This document shows, one piece after another, positions 44,816 through 57,928 of a DNA stretch of 64,000 bases. The DNA is from Rhyacophila brunnea. Taxonomy: Eukaryota > Arthropoda > Insecta > Trichoptera > Rhyacophilidae. The stretch lies in contig JAGYXB010002077.1 of assembly GCA_022495005.1 (NCBI GenBank), positions 124,001-188,000 on the forward strand, read 5' to 3'. The first letter of the stretch is position 1, and the number at the start of each line of letters is the position of its first letter. A program made the translations under genes and the position numbers. The notes beneath the pieces are model-generated. The model ran no database searches. It saw nothing but the letters and a program-made list of their open reading frames with translations, and had not been told where the DNA came from.

Positions 44816-47800
44816 CTGAAAGAGAAAAAGTATATAATTATTGTCTTATGCATACATTAATTATAAATTAATTGATCCAACAGGGATTTGAGTCCTGGAC
44901 ACTGCGGTCCTCATTTACCATAGAGTTAAAAGCAGCTACCCCCGCGCAAATGAATTTACATTGTCCAACAGCTTCGCAGAAGTATATTAAGTAGCTGTTT
45001 CAATATAGTATTAACGACACTTAAATTCAAAAAAATTTGCCATCAAAAGAAATGTTTAATACACAAAAAATTATATTAGAAACTACCGTGCAGCATTCAG
45101 ACATTATGACGTCACGCAAAAATATTATTTTGCACGCATCGGCCGTAGCATCCGCGGTTGAAATTTTGTAAAATATCATTAATATTTTTCTGGGCCTCCA
45201 AAATGTATTAAGCCATGGCCCCTTCAATTATTGTAAGTCTGACCCCGATACAGGGTGTGTGGTTTTGTAATATTAATTTTCCATTCAAACAAAATACTTC
45301 AATCTAGGGGTTATAGTTAAAGAAATTCATCATAAAAAACTGGGGATTTGTATAACATACCATCATAAATCGTACGGTGCTCGAATTTAGAACTAAGCCC
45401 ACCACAGTACAAAAAGTATTGAATGTCAAATGTTAGCATGTGGCGCCCTCACGCAGCGGACAAGTGGTATACAAATAAAAAATGAATTAAGAGCAGCAAT
45501 CTTCACATCACCTCATATTTCATGTTTGACACAGGATTCATACATGCAGCTGCTTTGTATGAAAAGTTATAAACATTTTATTCCAAATATTGGATTACAG
45601 TCCATGAACCCATGTGTATAAAATGTTATTGTTTGGGCCAATTATGGCAATCCTAATCTACCTCTAGTGCGTCCAGGCATTCTATAAACACTTCGGTCAT
45701 TCTTCAACCGTGTTAGCATAAACACATGTAACCTGTAGAACATCAAGATGGCATTACAGTTTACAGTTTTTACAGTTTTTGAGGGTCAATCGCTGAGATA
45801 CAGGGTGACTAGTGAGGAGTGCGAGAACAGGAGCTAGCCCAGCCCAGCCCGCCCGCCTTTTTAACATTAACGGTTAGTGCCTGAAATCCCTGTATAACCT
45901 CCCCCAGCACCCAAATTATTCCCTTCCAATTACAGTCCACTAAAAAGCGCCACTAGTTATTATGTATTGTCATTTAATTTCAATGTTTTTTCCTGACACC
46001 AACCCTTCAAAGACTAATTAATCGGTGCTCTTTGTTATACTTGGATTTCATGGACTGCCATAAAGTACCCTGCTTCAAAACCCATGGTCCACGGTGTCGT
46101 GTTGGTCCACACTGATGGCTTTTACATTTCTATCTTATTAATCTGTTTTTTGATTATATGAATATAATTTACAATCGTATATTTAACTTTCAATTCAATT
46201 TACTCAAATCGGTTACCTATGTACATGGACCTCAGCTTCCCATATGATGTTTTACCATTAATAGCCACTAAAATGAAATAGTAAATTAAAATAATATTTT
46301 GTATTTACCCTTCACTGTCAAGCACCTCTTTCAGTGATGCCCGAGTAATCATATGATCGTCGCACTTGAACCAACACCCTTGCATCTGCCTCACGTATGC
46401 GGTATAATGACCCGCGTCCAGCGACCCTAGATGGTTCACAACGGCAAACAAAGAATACCGATTGTCCTCAAAGATCGACAGATCGCCTCCCTGGACTCCA
46501 GATGATTCCGCATTGTTGTTATTGTTGTGGCGGGACCTGGCTTCGGCACTCTGCTGCCTCTTGTGGTTGGACATGAAGGGCGTCATGTCCAATTCGGCGG
46601 GGAACGATATGAAGGTTGAAATCTTGCGATCGATTTGACTAGAGTGCTCGAATCGTTTCAGATGAAAGCTAGCGACGATCGGGAGCGTCTCAAGAGTCAG
46701 CTGCTTCGTTGACTCTTGATAAGCTCTGCAATTGGAGCACTTTATTTTGGCTCCCGATCCCAAATGTTCAGCTCGGGTGAACCTCTCAAGGCAGCCTTGG
46801 AGGGATCCGGGTCCGGCGACGTCTAACGAAATATCCCAGAAAGGGTCGATAGTTGTGGAGACTCCGCTGCAGGACTGGCAGACGACGTCGCTCTGCAGGC
46901 CGCCCGTGAATATTTGATCTATTATACAGTCGCATCTTGTGGTGCCTTCTTTCTTTGGAACGGGCTCTTCCATTCCATTACGGCAATGCCTACAAACAAA
47001 AACAAGTTAATTCACTAGCACTGTATTGTTCCTTCACCAAAATTTTAACACGATTCAATGAGTAAATAATTATTTTCTATACAAAACATTTTAACAAATA
47101 TTATCTATTTGATAACCAGAATAACCATAATCCAGAATAACTAATTCACGAAAATAATATTGATCGGTTAGTGCAGAGTTTCCAATATCCAATTTGAAAG
47201 ACCCGAATATATTGGACATCGAAGGTGAAATAGATATACAGTTGAACTCAGTTATTACGATCACGGACATCTCGGATGTAATGAGGAAACATTCATTGAC
47301 ATTTTAGTTTATGATTTTCTCCATATTTTTATGTCGAGCTACTTATCGGATATACTGAGTAAAAATATCGTCAAAAATTTTCATAAAACTGTTAATGTGT
47401 CAATCGTTTAAAAACATTTTCGACCCTAGGCAATAAAATCTGACCATAGACCGATGCCGCCGGGATCGGATTACGTTTGTGACACTAGTTAAGTATCTAA
47501 GTAGTACCTAATTGGTGTTTTCGCCGACAAAATTGAAAAAGTATCCACGCATATGGTTGAAATTTCATGTAAAAAATCCAAGCTGAAGTCAGTAGGTACT
47601 GTTACACCCCCGAATGGTCAACATTTGGTGATGTCTCTGTGGATCTAGAGAGGCCCGAACCATTATCAAGCCAACACAGTAAGGGTTGATTGCGAAAATA
47701 AATAATAATAAGACCGACAATGCTCTTTGAGCGCCAAAATTTAATAAAACAGCAACGTCGCAATCTTGTCCATTGCTACGAGCGTAATATTATCGCTAAA

Positions 47801-50800
47801 AGCAATGGGAGACTGCAGGCAGTGTTAAATTATTGCAGCGGAGAGATCGAAAAGCAAAGATCTTGGCGCGCATGCGCAGAAGACGAGGAGGTTGAGCAGC
47901 TATTTTGGGAAAACAGGAGAGAAAGATTCTGTCACCGCAACAAAAAAAAGCGTAATTTTGATGCGCTCTGAAAACAAATTTATTAAAATGTAGTAATCCT
48001 AGCTGCAATATTTAAAATAAAATCGCAGTTTCCGGCCACAATTCCGGTGTAATTTCTTCATCCCCGAAGTCCATACACAGACGAAAACACCATCATACTG
48101 AGCGAGTAGATAAATGCTACTTTTTGCTCATGACTTGGGATGGAGATGTTAGTACCTACCAGCGTTCATTACAATAAACAACTTCTTTTGTAGTTTATGA
48201 ATGCCGTGCTTGTTTCGGGGAAAAATTCTAATTGTGTATTTTTGTTTGAATTGTGACTTTTTGTGTTATGTGACCGCTCATTTAAAAATACCTGTTCTCT
48301 GATATAACGAGTAATGCTTATAACGAGCAAATTCAGTCGGTCTTATCTTCCTCGTAATAACCAAGTTCGACTGTATTACGTATGTATTTTAAAGAAAAAC
48401 TATCTTCTTGAATGTTATATTTGGACATTTTTACAACATACAAGCGTATTTTGTATAATAAGTCAATTTTGTTAATAGCGGGACACACATTATCTATTCT
48501 GGACACTAATCCATTAGTATGTAATAATTTATCCTGAACTAAATGTCAGCTAACTAACAATCAAACTGCAGAGATATACGAGGTATTATTCGCAACCTAT
48601 AAATCAACAATAAATTTAAATGTTCTCCAGACACATATTGCTATGCCCTACTCGTGGGAATAACTGAAGAGTGTGCACGAACAACGATGAATGGCACATT
48701 TGCAAAATGTTGAGGAATGAATAAAACGTAAATAAAATTATTATTAAGGGATTTTGTTAATGTATTTTATTTCAAAGATGTAGTTATTCGTACAGGGACT
48801 ACAATTAAACAGTAATTTATTATAAAAATAATCAAATTAATTAAAAAATCAATAAACAAAAACTCCTGTAGGAGAATAATGATGAACAGCATGTGCCGTA
48901 CAGCACTGTTCTTGTGCATGACAACGAAATTAAGAATATTAGTCTAATAAAATAGGTCATGTATTTGTGACATTCGTCATTATCCTACTCACTTCTTTTG
49001 GCGGCTGTTTCCCTGGAATTACGACTCCTTTCTTAGAAGTATTTGATTTACTAGCATCTTTTAAGTGTTTTTTTTTAATATCCTTCAAATATTTATGTTT
49101 ATCTTGCGTTTTATACTCCTATTTAAACGATTTTATCGAACCACGGCCCGGGTCCGCCATGTTTGTACTATTCATCGTTGTTTGTGGGTAAAATTCGACA
49201 TTCATCGTTGTTTGTCGGTAAAGCAGTTTTTTTACCAACTATATCTGCCATATATGGGTCTATTCTATACTTATCGACCGCTAAAGTGATTAAAGTGATA
49301 AATAGTATCAAACTTAGGGTAGGTTTGTATCAAAGTATTAGCACTTATTGTAACAATTACAATAAGTTGGTTTTTATTGTTGCAATAAGTTATTATTAAA
49401 ATAAAGCACTTATTTCAACAATAAAAACAAACTTATTGTAATTGTTACAATTAGTGCTAATATTTTGATACAAACCTACCCTAAGTTAGATAATATTTAT
49501 CACTTTAGCGGTCGATAAGTATAGAATAGACTCACTAGTGGTGTTTTTAAAACTAAAATACATTCGTTATAATCCATATACCAATGTTCTATTCATAACA
49601 TACTTATGCCCAAAGTGTGCCATTCATTCGTTGTTCGTGCACACTCTTCAACTAATGAAAAAGCTTTTACAAAAAAGTTTTATAAGATATTCATAATATA
49701 TAAATATATAATAACTAAGTTTTCTATATCTGTTACTAAAAAATCTTAACATGGCATATGAGACTAACACAATATCATATTGTATCCATTCAGAAGGGGT
49801 TAGATGCTGAGCAAAATTGCATCATGTTAGATTATGTGAAGTGCAAGGAAACACTTAGAAAACAACCTGTGCAACACATCCAAAGTGGCAATGAAAAACT
49901 CGTGAGCGTCCTGTTGCTCATATCCGGCGAGGTGGCGGGCATGGGTCCAAATCAGATGCAGAAGACGGTGCAGAATTAATGGTGTTTTAGAACCAGAATA
50001 AAACTCCTGAAAAGATACACATACATATTAATCATCTTACGGTGAGCGATGTTACAATTCCGTTTGTTTTCTCTGTTGCGGCCGATTAATAATTCACCAA
50101 TAAACATTTACATCATTATGTCTTCTACCAAGTGTCTGCCGTACAGAGTGGAACAAAGACATACAAATATGAGTCCCCAAAGTAGTGAAGAGACATTCAT
50201 GCCACTCTTTTCGACAATCAATAATTGAGCAGTGTCATATATTTTAGATTAAGTGATATTTTCCTGTACGGCCCATGGTGTCAAAAGTGAGGCGAGTGAT
50301 TATTATCATGAGCGTCAGCACGGATTTATTTCAATGGGATTCGCTAATGGTGCTAATTGTTTCTTATCGGTTTATTTTGTGTCGGTTGAATGGTCACTAA
50401 AAACGAGCCATGCTAGTCGCTGGACTACAAGTTAAATAATATCATTTACTTTTCTGGCACTATTTCAAACTTGGAATTTTTTAGCCGTCCATACTTCCAA
50501 ATGTACATTCAATCGTGTCACTGATGTTCCTTACACAGTTTGTGATGTCAATCACTAAAGAGTAGCACCGTATGCGGAACATCAGTTGCTAACCAATTTG
50601 TGAGTCCAACCACCAACGACTTCAATCATAATTGAGTAGTAGCTAGTGGGGGAAAGGATTAATTACTTAAACGGGTTTGCTATCGAAATAGGAATTGCTG
50701 GAACAGCATTCAATTCAATGCAAAACAAGTTGTATTTGGTAGGTCAGGACCAACAAATACGGACTCTAGATAGGAGTTTTATACAGGTGGTCCTCGACTT

Positions 50801-53800
50801 TTGTACATAATTGGTTCCTTAAAATGTGTACAAAAGTAGAGCAATGTAAAAAAATCAAAGTGTATTTTAAAATATTTATTTATAGGAGAAGGGAGCGACT
50901 GTATGGAAGCGTACAGTTTTTATATTATCGATAAAAACTGTATCCATATTTTAACCCGATCGGCGCGTTAAGTTTCCATACAAAAGATGTGCTGTCCGCG
51001 GTAGGTTTTTCGAAATGTTATTCTTCGCTGTATTATAATAAATACGGCAGTTAAAAATTGTGGCTACAACTGTTATCATGCCTAGATACATAAGGATCCA
51101 AGTGCCACACTAAAACACATAATAGAGTGTTGAATTTAGCTGTGTTTACTTTAACAAAACTACTGTATTGCTTTGTTCGGATAAACTCTGTAGCCATTTT
51201 CGATGACAAAGCACTTGACTTCAAAACAAGTGCGCCGATGAAGACAATTAATCACTGACTAATTTTATTTTACTCGTGTTAAAAACACTTAAAAATGCCA
51301 TAAAAATTATTGAAAATAATAGCTTTTATTGGTGACTTATGAATTATTGTTAATTAGTGTAAGTTTTATTGATGACAAATCCATTAAAATTGGATGGTAG
51401 TCACCAGTTTTATTTCGTGGCATAGATTGTGTCAGCATTTTACATGTTTTATGGGCCATTATAATTTAAGCGTAAAGGTGAGTCCACACTGGTTGAAAAT
51501 ATTATAATAATTTTTTTGTTTTTTTTTTAGTGAAACTTGGATTTTGTAGATTACTTTTCAGTTTTATTGAGCATTGTGTTATGTTAGTGATTGTCATTTT
51601 ATGTTTTGTAAAAAAAACAATATTTATTTTTTAAATTTCGTAAATTTTTCCAAGTGCTATAAAAACTTTTTTTTGGGTAAGGTTATAAAAATTTATAAGC
51701 ATTAAATTGTACGCGAAGATAATATGTAATATAGTTGAAAAGTCAATATTCCATGATTTATATTTTATACCTACCCGTGTGTGTTTTTTTAGCAAAAATT
51801 TATACGTTTTATATATTCCTTCATAGTAATTCGTAATTTATTTATAAAACTTGCAATCCTCTAAAATATAATAATATATATTTTTTCATTCCGTGTGGAC
51901 GCATCTTTACTAAATATTTACGACTTTCAATAATGAGCTCGATTTATGACTTTGAAACAATTAGGGAGACACATGAGTAATAAATGACATAATCCAGAAC
52001 ACAAGTTCAAGTACATTTTTAGAAATATTACGACAAATTTCTTTTCGTTTTTTGGTTGTCTTTTTCGTATTCCCGCACATGATGTAAAAATCGAGGTGAA
52101 TTCAACTTTACACGGTAAATACTCGGCGCACACTCAACTCGAATGAAATATATTTTGTATACCTACTGCGCAGCCGCGAAAAATACCGCGTAGATTTGAA
52201 CTGATGCAATCGGACCGGCGAATCTCGATAGATCGAAGGGGTTCGAAAGATCGATGTTTATGAAATTAAAACAACATATTTTTGACAGAGTTATCGATAT
52301 GGCGGTACGAACACGAATCAGAGCATTTTTCAGTACAAAAATTAATACTATGCGTGAAGTATTTCCTACTTTACCGACATTTCAATTTTCGATATCAACA
52401 GTTGCGACATCCGCCCAGTATCAGAGCTTATGTAAAAAACAACATATGTCCCATCCGCGGCGATCGGGTTAAGAAATAACGAATTGTGGGAAAGTACAAT
52501 ATACGAAAGTCGAGGACTGCCCGTACACATTCCGGATTAGGAATTTCGAACGCAGGTCGATTTTCGAATCAACGATTGCACATATTGTGGTCGTATTGGT
52601 AACAGGTTCATTGTTTTTCTTCTTCTATTGGTAGCCCTGAAAAAAAAATGTTAGCTCATTCTGGTTTGAAATCTGTGTTTGTCAGTGTTTTACGTGATTA
52701 TTCAACTTAAAAATCATCTCATCTCATTCTTCAACTTTTCTAAATATCTGAGAGATAAATGCTACATTTGAAATGTAAACTGACCTGAAATAGTTTCGAC
52801 ACTTCACAAACTAAACATTTGCCAGGGCCTCCGGATGGAACTTTACATTTATGCATCTCCCCAAGAAAGTAGTCTCTCAGAAGCGGCGTATGGATGAGAG
52901 CCTGAAAGATAACCAAAAATTAAACATAACAGTATAAATTAGTTTACTAATGTTTCAACCCTTGGAAATTCTAACTTGAGTATGCAATTGGCATGTAACA
53001 AAAGTCACTTGGCGAATGAATTACTCTATGATATAATTAAGTTCTGATAAATGTGTAAATTTCAATAGTGTGTGTGTGCCTCGCATATCGACAACTTATG
53101 TAGAGTTTATAACAATTTCTATTGGGTGTACTCACGTACCTGTGTATGTAATATAAATAAAGCCTTTTGCTCATGGAGAAACTAAAATCTGACAAACTGG
53201 TTGCTGCTGGAACTCATAAACTGGCCAATAACTGATGCTTCGCACACGGCGCTACTGAAACCCACTTGCAATAATAATTTAACAACCTCAAACTGTCAAA
53301 CCCATTGTCTTTCCTACTTCATTCTAAGCTTTTCCGGGAATATTCTGGCAGCCTGTAATTATAGAGGCATGAGTATTTCTCAACTTCTACCACAAATTTT
53401 AAATTAAAAATCGGTTTGCCCATCTTTAATTTTTGGCGTTTTGACTTTTTATTGCTTGTTCAGTTCAGTGCTACCAATTTTGGTAAGAAAATATGATTTT
53501 TCATTAAATCTACAGATATTGGCACCACTGTCTTATGGGAGACTGGAAACTGAGAGACTGGGAGACTAGCATGTTGCGCCCTTCAGTTTAGTAGAGAACA
53601 TTTTGAAACTGAGAGATTCCAGTCGTGCCGTGAGCGAGCAGCCATTGAAATAAGAACATTAGCTAGATACTGGTTGGAATTTTAGTTTCAGTCTCATCTT
53701 TTTTGAGTATTCTCGTGAGCGAAAGGCCTAACTTTACTGCAACATAAAAGTATGACGATTGCCCAGTGGCGAAGGGTGGAGGTAGGCTGTTAAGATTCGC

Positions 53801-56800
53801 CATAAATAGTGCACATTAAATTTCGTCAGTCATACGTATTTGTTTTCATTGAAATAATACTACAATTTACAGATGATGCTGGTTAGTTTTCAAAATTCAA
53901 TTAAACCTTGCAAAATCCAAGCCATAATAGATAATAGTCAAAAAATACTTGTCTATCTATAACATACATAACTATTTTATGGATAGAATATTTTTATCTA
54001 TTATAGTTTGGTTTAGGCAGGGTTTAATGAATTTAAAAAACGTATTCTTAATACAACGAAAACAAATAATTATGAATGAAAACATGTGCACAATTTTGTC
54101 ATATCGCCCAAGATATACCAAAACTATTATGGTATGGTTTCGGTAGGGTTTAATTGATTTTTAAAAACTAAACAACATAATCTATAAATTGTAGTATTAG
54201 TTCAATAAAAACACATATGTATGACTGATAATGTTTAATGTGCACTATTTATGGCAGATCTTAACAGCCTACCTCCACCCTTCGCCACTGCGATTGCCAA
54301 TACGGCATAGCTATTCCTGGTTAACGCTACTATGTAAACCATACTTATACAAGCACTACACTTCTAAGAGTTAGAATTATGAATATACAATAATTATTAT
54401 TTCACTGTTGTTTATAGCACCAGAGATACACATTAAAATTTGTTTTGGACCATTAAACCTAATGTGGTCCAAAAGAAATTGCACAATAAGGGAATTTGCC
54501 TCCCATAGATGGAGCAGAGAAAGAACAAAAAGATATTATTCATGTAAGATGTGTCAAACCTGTACGATGCAGTTCATAAAACACGTGGAGCCAAGGTTTT
54601 GGAGGCCTCTCAAGCCAATTGTGGTCATGGGACTTATAACACGGCGCTTCCTTAACCTTCTAAGTGCAGCAGCTTCTTGCGGACTCGGTAACCATGCAAT
54701 ATATGGTGCACTCATTCCTAAGGACCTGAAAATATAAAATATTATTTCATATCATGAAAACCATAAATTGTCAACAAAATGATAGGTACTAGTGAAAATT
54801 CTTGATAATAGTGCTGCAAATGACCGCATGACGTTTTATAACTTTCTTTTTAGACCAAACCCAACCTAACCTAACATAATCTGCCACAACCTAATTAAAC
54901 CTAACCTAATCTTGGAGAAATATCAAATTTTAAATTAACAATTATTGGATCGAAAAGCATCTGCGCCGACAGAAAAGGGTATTTAATATAATTGTCTAAA
55001 TGGGATAAACTGTTTCCGCCAAAAAAAAATAATAAATTGTCATCTGCGGCACTATAACCAAATTCTTTACAGTATTTATTTTCTTTTCAATCAACAGGCT
55101 ATAGGTATTGTTCATGCATGACGGAAATAAATGTCTAAAAACAAATAATTATAATTAAGTAGGAAATTAAGGGTGGCAAACTAAATTCAGGAAACAATAG
55201 ACGATACTTATTGCCAGTTAGTATATAAACATAAAAACTTACTTAAAAATATAATGAATTTAGAAGACATGGCAATGGGATAACCAATTCTAATAAGTCC
55301 TGAATGAAATAATCCTTGTCTGTTTGGGTCTAACTTATATTATGTTATTCCTGGCTTAAGGCGATACTTCAGTGAAACGGCAAATAATTTTCAACTATAG
55401 GCGCGACAAAATTTTGGACTCGCTGGCAGTCTGAGAGCGAACGTCGAGGTGTGAATACGTCAATTTGTTTCGTGATGGCGACGAGGGTATTAATTCTTAA
55501 ATCGTGTAAAGATGACTAAAAACGTTACCCATTTAATTTAAAAAGAAAACATGTCAATGAATATATTATTATCGTTACTAATAGAACAATAAACAGAACA
55601 TTAAATGGACGCATGTTGGATTTATATGACAAATTATATTTCGGTCGGCATGCATCATTTGCCCGGCATTGCATAGGGCCCGGCGTGGCGGGTCGACCAG
55701 TTAAGTGATGCCTGCAGCCGCTATTTTCCTTAATGATTAACATTTAGAAATATGTGGCTGTGTGATGTAATTTGATGATTGACATAATTACAGGATAATT
55801 CATATGTACAATTGTATTTTATAATTATTTTAAGTGTGTTTCCTAACTTACAAAATGGTTTTTTATTTAATATGGCGAAAGGTTGCATGTTACTTGGCTA
55901 CCACAAATGGAGGCCGCGATCGGTGCTTCATAATATGTTGAGTGCCGACAACTCAATAAATCAACTAGATTTACCTATTTAAAAATTGCTAAAAATACAC
56001 AGAATTCCCTTAACCCTGGGGTTGCGTGGAAACCACTCGGGGAACACTACTATAGAAGATTGCACTGCCCTTAACCTTAGCGATAGGTAGGGGGGCCCGC
56101 CATAGATCTTGGCCTGTATACACTGGGCATTGTGTATGTATCTTTTTAAACAATGAAATTAAAAAAAAACAATACCAAATATGAAAATTCTATATTTTAC
56201 AATTACAACGTTTTTCTTATCTCGTATTTTTATTTGTCCGGTGGTTCTTTATCCGGTACAAATCTTGCAATCGATTTTTAACTAACTTCCCGACTAGCTA
56301 GACATTTGAAACTTTTAGAATATATCAGAACACGATGCCAATGCATGTTTTTAATACTTTTAAGTAAGTTTAAGTAGAATTAAATTAATTTACAGTTAAT
56401 TCTGTTTTGTATTTAAAGTTATTTCGACACCATTATTGGTTGCTAGGGGTCTGGGATCCTAGCAACTAAATTATTAATAATACGTGCGTTACTATGGAAA
56501 TCAATATGACATGTCAAAATGACATTTCAGTATTATTTCTATTAAGTACAAATTTTTTTGATCGTTTAAGCTAGTCAGGTCAAGTTTATATGATTCAACA
56601 GAAAATTTAAAAACGTTGTAGGTTCTTTTTATCTTGTAATAATTATTTTATATCAGTTAGGTGAGTAATATAAAAATTGCGAACAAAAAACGTAGGTATA
56701 TCCTATAACGTAATTTTGTATCTACCTACAGTCCTATATGTATTATACAATATACAGGACTCTCTATAATAGAGATGGATGTATGTTTTGATACAACATT

Positions 56801-57598
56801 TATGAGCTTTTCAAAACAGATTGTACCAGGTGCAAATCACACCGCTATGGGTGCAAGTGGACTCACCTTATGTTATGACAGTATTAGAGGCTTCGATACT
56901 CACTTTGTTTCCTTGACTCTGTTAAGGTTTGCTATTTCAGTCAATTCTCTGTCGTATATGTAATCCTGGCATTGCGCGCAGTAAATATTCCCGTGGGAAA
57001 GATCCACGTAAAGAAAATGCTTTTTCAGTTTGGAATGATCTTGGATATGTCCCGCGTAGCAACCGAAAAATATACAATGAAGACAGGAATGCAACCGAGG
57101 TCCGGGTGAACTGCACGTAAAACACAGGCATGATGTGGCCTAAAATGATGACAGAACATGTCAGTTTTATCACAAAACAATTACACCGAAATCACCAATA
57201 AACTAATCTGTTTCATAAACAAACGATTAACACTAGTCGCGCGGCTTTAATTGTTATCAATCTGGGCATGCACGAACGCATCCTAAATGCATCTTTTTCA
57301 AAACAACGGCGTCAGCTGTTTCGCAGACTGCGATAAATTTGCATAATAAAAACTATTTTCCTCGTCTTATTTCGCTGATCAATTTCAAACTTTCATTGTC
57401 TTTCAATTAAATATGTTTGAAATGCACCCTCGTGTTGAAATTTAATATTTAAACGCATTTTATCAAAATTCAGCAAACCTTGTAGCTTCTCGCCTCGTAT
57501 GAAGTGCACGCCACAAAAAAAGCATGCACAACTTTATAGGGTTGGGTGCCTTTCGCCGCTTTAAAATTATTTAAATGAATACAACCATTGTCGTTCAT
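44761..57598 (-). CDS. not: USP22/nonstop, SAGA histone H2B deubiquitinase
   Basis: Seven exons join in phase (57598-57479, 57139-56904, 54725-54560, 52901-52785, 50006-49867, 46989-46309, 44815-44761) to 504 aa, against 525 in human USP22. An N-terminal ZnF-UBP domain has Cys/His ligands (C6/H8, C44/C46/C49, C59/C62/C67, H71/H75/H81, C94/C97), ending CQDYIYD. The USP domain has the Cys box [10 protein letters not shown] with catalytic C167, the QQDAHEF box, zinc-finger pairs CQSC (297/300) and CSNC (344/347), the His box GHYTAY (H454) and WFKCDD (D470/D471). The enzyme removes ubiquitin from histone H2B in the SAGA deubiquitinase module with Sgf11, ENY2 and ATXN7 homologues. All catalytic residues are present, so it should be active. 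A short Asn run sits near residue 415. Confidence 0.96.
44816..46308. other. USP22 intron 6, no element bounded
   Basis: AT-rich intron. Near 44880-44950 the minus strand has a B-box-like GGACTCAAATCCC, possibly an old tRNA-related repeat. Nothing else is resolved. Confidence 0.4.
46309..46989 (-). CDS. not: USP22 exon 6 (main USP core)
   Basis: Acceptor TTTGTAG|G at 46990, donor GAAGG|GTAAAT. Encodes [20 protein letters not shown] through HLKRFEHSS, the Asn-rich insertion, GHYTAYVRQ and [13 protein letters not shown] to LDSEG. Confidence 0.97.
47239..48373. mobile_element. TA-flanked pogo-like element in USP22 intron 5
   Basis: TIRs CAGTTGAACTCAGTTATTAC and inverted right end AATAACCAAGTTCGACTG; TA at 47237-47238 and 48374-48375. 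Contains an 83-aa plus frame (47720-47971) of unknown origin. Confidence 0.82.
48666..49649. mobile_element. TIR element P with AACT duplication, hosting a palindrome
   Basis: TIRs GAAGAGTGTGCACGAACAAC and inverted right end GTTGTTCGTGCACACTCTTC. AACT at 48662-48665 and 49650-49653. Contains a two-copy 30-bp tandem repeat (49171-49230) and the palindromic element at 49257-49531. Confidence 0.8.
49257..49531. repeat. Long palindrome O inside element P
   Basis: Outer arms GTCTATTCTATACTTATCGA and its inverse, and inner arms with GGGTAGGTTTGTATCAAA and its inverse, pair over roughly 110 bp each side. Probably a fold-back MITE. Confidence 0.85.
49867..50006 (-). CDS. not: USP22 exon 5
   Basis: Acceptor ATCTTTTCAG|G, donor GCACAG|GTTGTT. 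Encodes [31 protein letters not shown] and LDVLH. Confidence 0.95.
50784..52523. mobile_element. TA-flanked pogo/Tigger-like element in USP22 intron 4
   Basis: TIRs CAGGTGGTCCTCGACTTTTG and inverted right end CGAAAGTCGAGGACTGCCCG; TA at 50782-50783 and 52524-52525. Contains an inner TIR element (51473-51911). Confidence 0.75.
51473..51911. mobile_element. TIR element inside the 50784-52523 element
   Basis: Ends TAAAGGTGAGTCCACACTGG and inverted right end CCGTGTGGACGCATCTTTA. Duplication not resolved. Confidence 0.6.
52785..52901 (-). CDS. not: USP22 exon 4
   Basis: Acceptor ATCTTTCAG|G, donor TTTCAG|GTCAGT. Encodes [20 protein letters not shown] and [11 protein letters not shown]; exactly 39 codons. 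Confidence 0.95.
53764..54290. mobile_element. Long-TIR hAT MITE (family J), complete copy
   Basis: TIRs CAGTGGCGAAGGGTGGAGGT and its inverse; arms extend past 55 bp through CCATAAATAGTGCACATTAAA-like sequence. 8-bp duplication CGATTGCC at 53756-53763 and 54291-54298. In USP22 intron 3. Confidence 0.93.
54560..54725 (-). CDS. not: USP22 exon 3 (catalytic Cys box)
   Basis: Acceptor ATATTTTCAG|G, donor GTACAG|GTTTGA. Encodes [20 protein letters not shown] and [20 protein letters not shown] 109-aa plus-strand frame over this exon is its antisense shadow. Confidence 0.96.
54808..55060 (-). mobile_element. Family A TIR element, copy 4
   Basis: CCCAACCTAACCTAACATAA and ATTATTGGATCGAAAAGCAT match the other copies; ends GACCGCATGACG (left) and CATCTGCGGCACTATAACCA (right) are decayed TIRs. 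In USP22 intron 2. Confidence 0.75.
55660..56115. repeat. Family D repeat, copy 5
   Basis: GGGCCCGGCGTGGCGGGTCG at the left and GATAGGTAGGGGGGCCCGCC at the right, as in the other D copies; interior diverged. Confidence 0.6.
56116..56903. other. USP22 intron 2 remainder
   Basis: AT-rich intron, nothing recognised. Confidence 0.4.
56904..57139 (-). CDS. not: USP22 exon 2 (ZnF-UBP)
   Basis: Acceptor CATTTTAG|GCC, donor ACAAA|GTGAGT. Encodes ATSCLCFTC, then [20 protein letters not shown] and [14 protein letters not shown]. Confidence 0.96.
57479..57598 (-). CDS. not: USP22 exon 1
   Basis: ATG at 57598; encodes [13 protein letters not shown] and [13 protein letters not shown]; donor CTACAAG|GTTTGC. 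The C-x-H pair starts the ZnF-UBP domain. Confidence 0.92.
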
Positions 57599-57928
57599 TT
57601 TTAAACAGTTTATGAAAAGGCTCAATCGTAAACGAAATGAGCCCGGCCAGGTCGAGGACGAAGTCTGACAGAAAATTCAATAATCCAGAAACACAGTTCA
57701 CAACACCGGCGTACTGCCCTTGGGCACGGCACGACCAACTGGAAACAAAGACGTTTCGAGTTAATTTTTGTTATGTTGGCAGTCGGCTATATACAAATAT
57801 GAAAAATCAGCTGATTTTGAAAACATTTTATGGAGAGGTAAACGACAAACGTTTCACATTTTATCCTGTTTTTCCGAGATTGACAAGCCTTCAGTGACGT
57901 TTACAAAATTGTATTGCCAATTGCCACG
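57599..57928. promoter_or_regulatory. Shared divergent promoter region USP22 / PDXDC1
   Basis: Only 330 bp separates the USP22 start codon (minus) from the PDXDC1 start codon (plus), so both 5' UTRs and promoters must fit here. It is less AT-rich than the introns and free of recognisable transposons. No TATA box is obvious. This is the layout of a bidirectional housekeeping promoter. Confidence 0.7.

Noticed and set aside
44880..44950. tRNA or SINE on the minus strand
   Set aside because: Only a B-box-like motif is visible; no A box or family copy supports it.
54408..54737. 109-aa plus-strand open frame
   Set aside because: It lies antisense over USP22 exon 3; the minus strand carries the conserved Cys box with correct splice sites.
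56937..57173. Alternative minus-strand frame over USP22 exon 2
   Set aside because: The ZnF-UBP frame with its Cys/His pattern is the real one; this is a shifted shadow.
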